Source: Desulfotomaculum sp.
GTDB lineage: Bacteria; Bacillota; Desulfotomaculia; Desulfotomaculales; Nap2-2B
Reading direction: 5' to 3'
Assembly: GCA_003445555.1 (NCBI GenBank)
Contig: DMDI01000158.1
Location: 1 to 6,293 of the forward strand
DNA length: 6,293 bases
The position numbers were made by a program, and so were the translations under genes. The notes below the pieces were generated by a model. It saw only the letters and a list, made by a program, of their open reading frames with translations, was not told where the DNA came from and searched no databases. Below are positions 6,181 through 6,293 of this stretch, in pieces; the first letter of the stretch is position 1; each line of letters opens with the position of its first letter.

Positions 6181-6293
6181 ATTTTCCATTTCCTGCATTT
6201 TTAAAAACATTTTTCCATTCAGGAAAGCGCCAGACATTGCAGAAGGAATGCTTCTGATATCTCATTTTCTTGGATTGGAGATGCTTAAGACAA

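Larger units (their letters stand above)
6027..6293. other. AT-rich region upstream of the operon; no convincing gene
   Basis: This holds the candidate promoter, the 10-bp tandem repeat and the leader of the operon. The outer part (about 6155-6293) has short open frames on both strands: a minus-strand frame at 6237-6157 of 26 residues beginning MSGAFLNGKM, blocked upstream by a TGA, and a plus-strand frame open to the edge with an ATG at 6248. Neither has a well-placed ribosome binding site and neither is recognised. One could be a decayed gene remnant or the start of a neighbour, but this cannot be settled here. Confidence 0.5.

Noticed and set aside
6248..6293. Plus-strand gene starting at ATG 6248 and leaving the window
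   Set aside because: The AAGG in front is only one base from the ATG, too close for a ribosome binding site, and 15 residues are too few to recognise.
1..6293. CRISPR array, tRNA/rRNA genes, insertion sequence or integrase
   Set aside because: No regularly spaced repeats, RNA gene signatures, terminal inverted repeats or transposase motifs were seen on either strand.

Overview
The window looks like chromosomal DNA of a Gram-positive anaerobe, most likely a clostridial Firmicute of the Peptococcaceae type. This rests on strong purine-rich ribosome binding sites, a TTG start, moderate and uneven GC, and the gene families present. It is an inference; no marker gene fixes the taxon. All recognisable genes are on the minus strand, so they are read from the right end to the left.

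Right end (6027-6293): AT-rich non-coding DNA with a candidate promoter and a tandem 10-bp repeat. It leads into a tight three-gene operon: (1) a small integral-membrane protein of the isoprenylcysteine/phospholipid methyltransferase type (5463-6026); (2) a GH3-family adenylate-forming enzyme (3841-5451); (3) a large membrane-anchored cyclic-di-GMP enzyme with N-terminal helices, a GAF-like region, GGDEF and HD-GYP (1280-3841). The gap between genes 1 and 2 is 11 nt. Genes 2 and 3 overlap by one base (TAATG). Genes 2 and 3 also carry the same 11-base translation-initiation stretch.

A hairpin with a T run (about 1182-1235) probably ends this operon. A separate promoter then appears to drive a partial M24 peptidase (Xaa-Pro aminopeptidase/dipeptidase-like), which starts at TTG 1061 and runs off the left edge.

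The most interesting point is the operon itself. A membrane methyltransferase-like protein and an acyl-activating/amide-synthetase-like enzyme are translationally linked to a membrane receptor that carries both cyclic-di-GMP synthase and phosphodiesterase domains. One testable idea is that the first two make or modify a lipophilic small molecule, and the third senses it or its membrane effect. The GH3 protein has an unusual nucleotide-binding loop, so its chemistry may not be the textbook one. Nothing here proves a new system; the linkage and the motif changes are what is visible.
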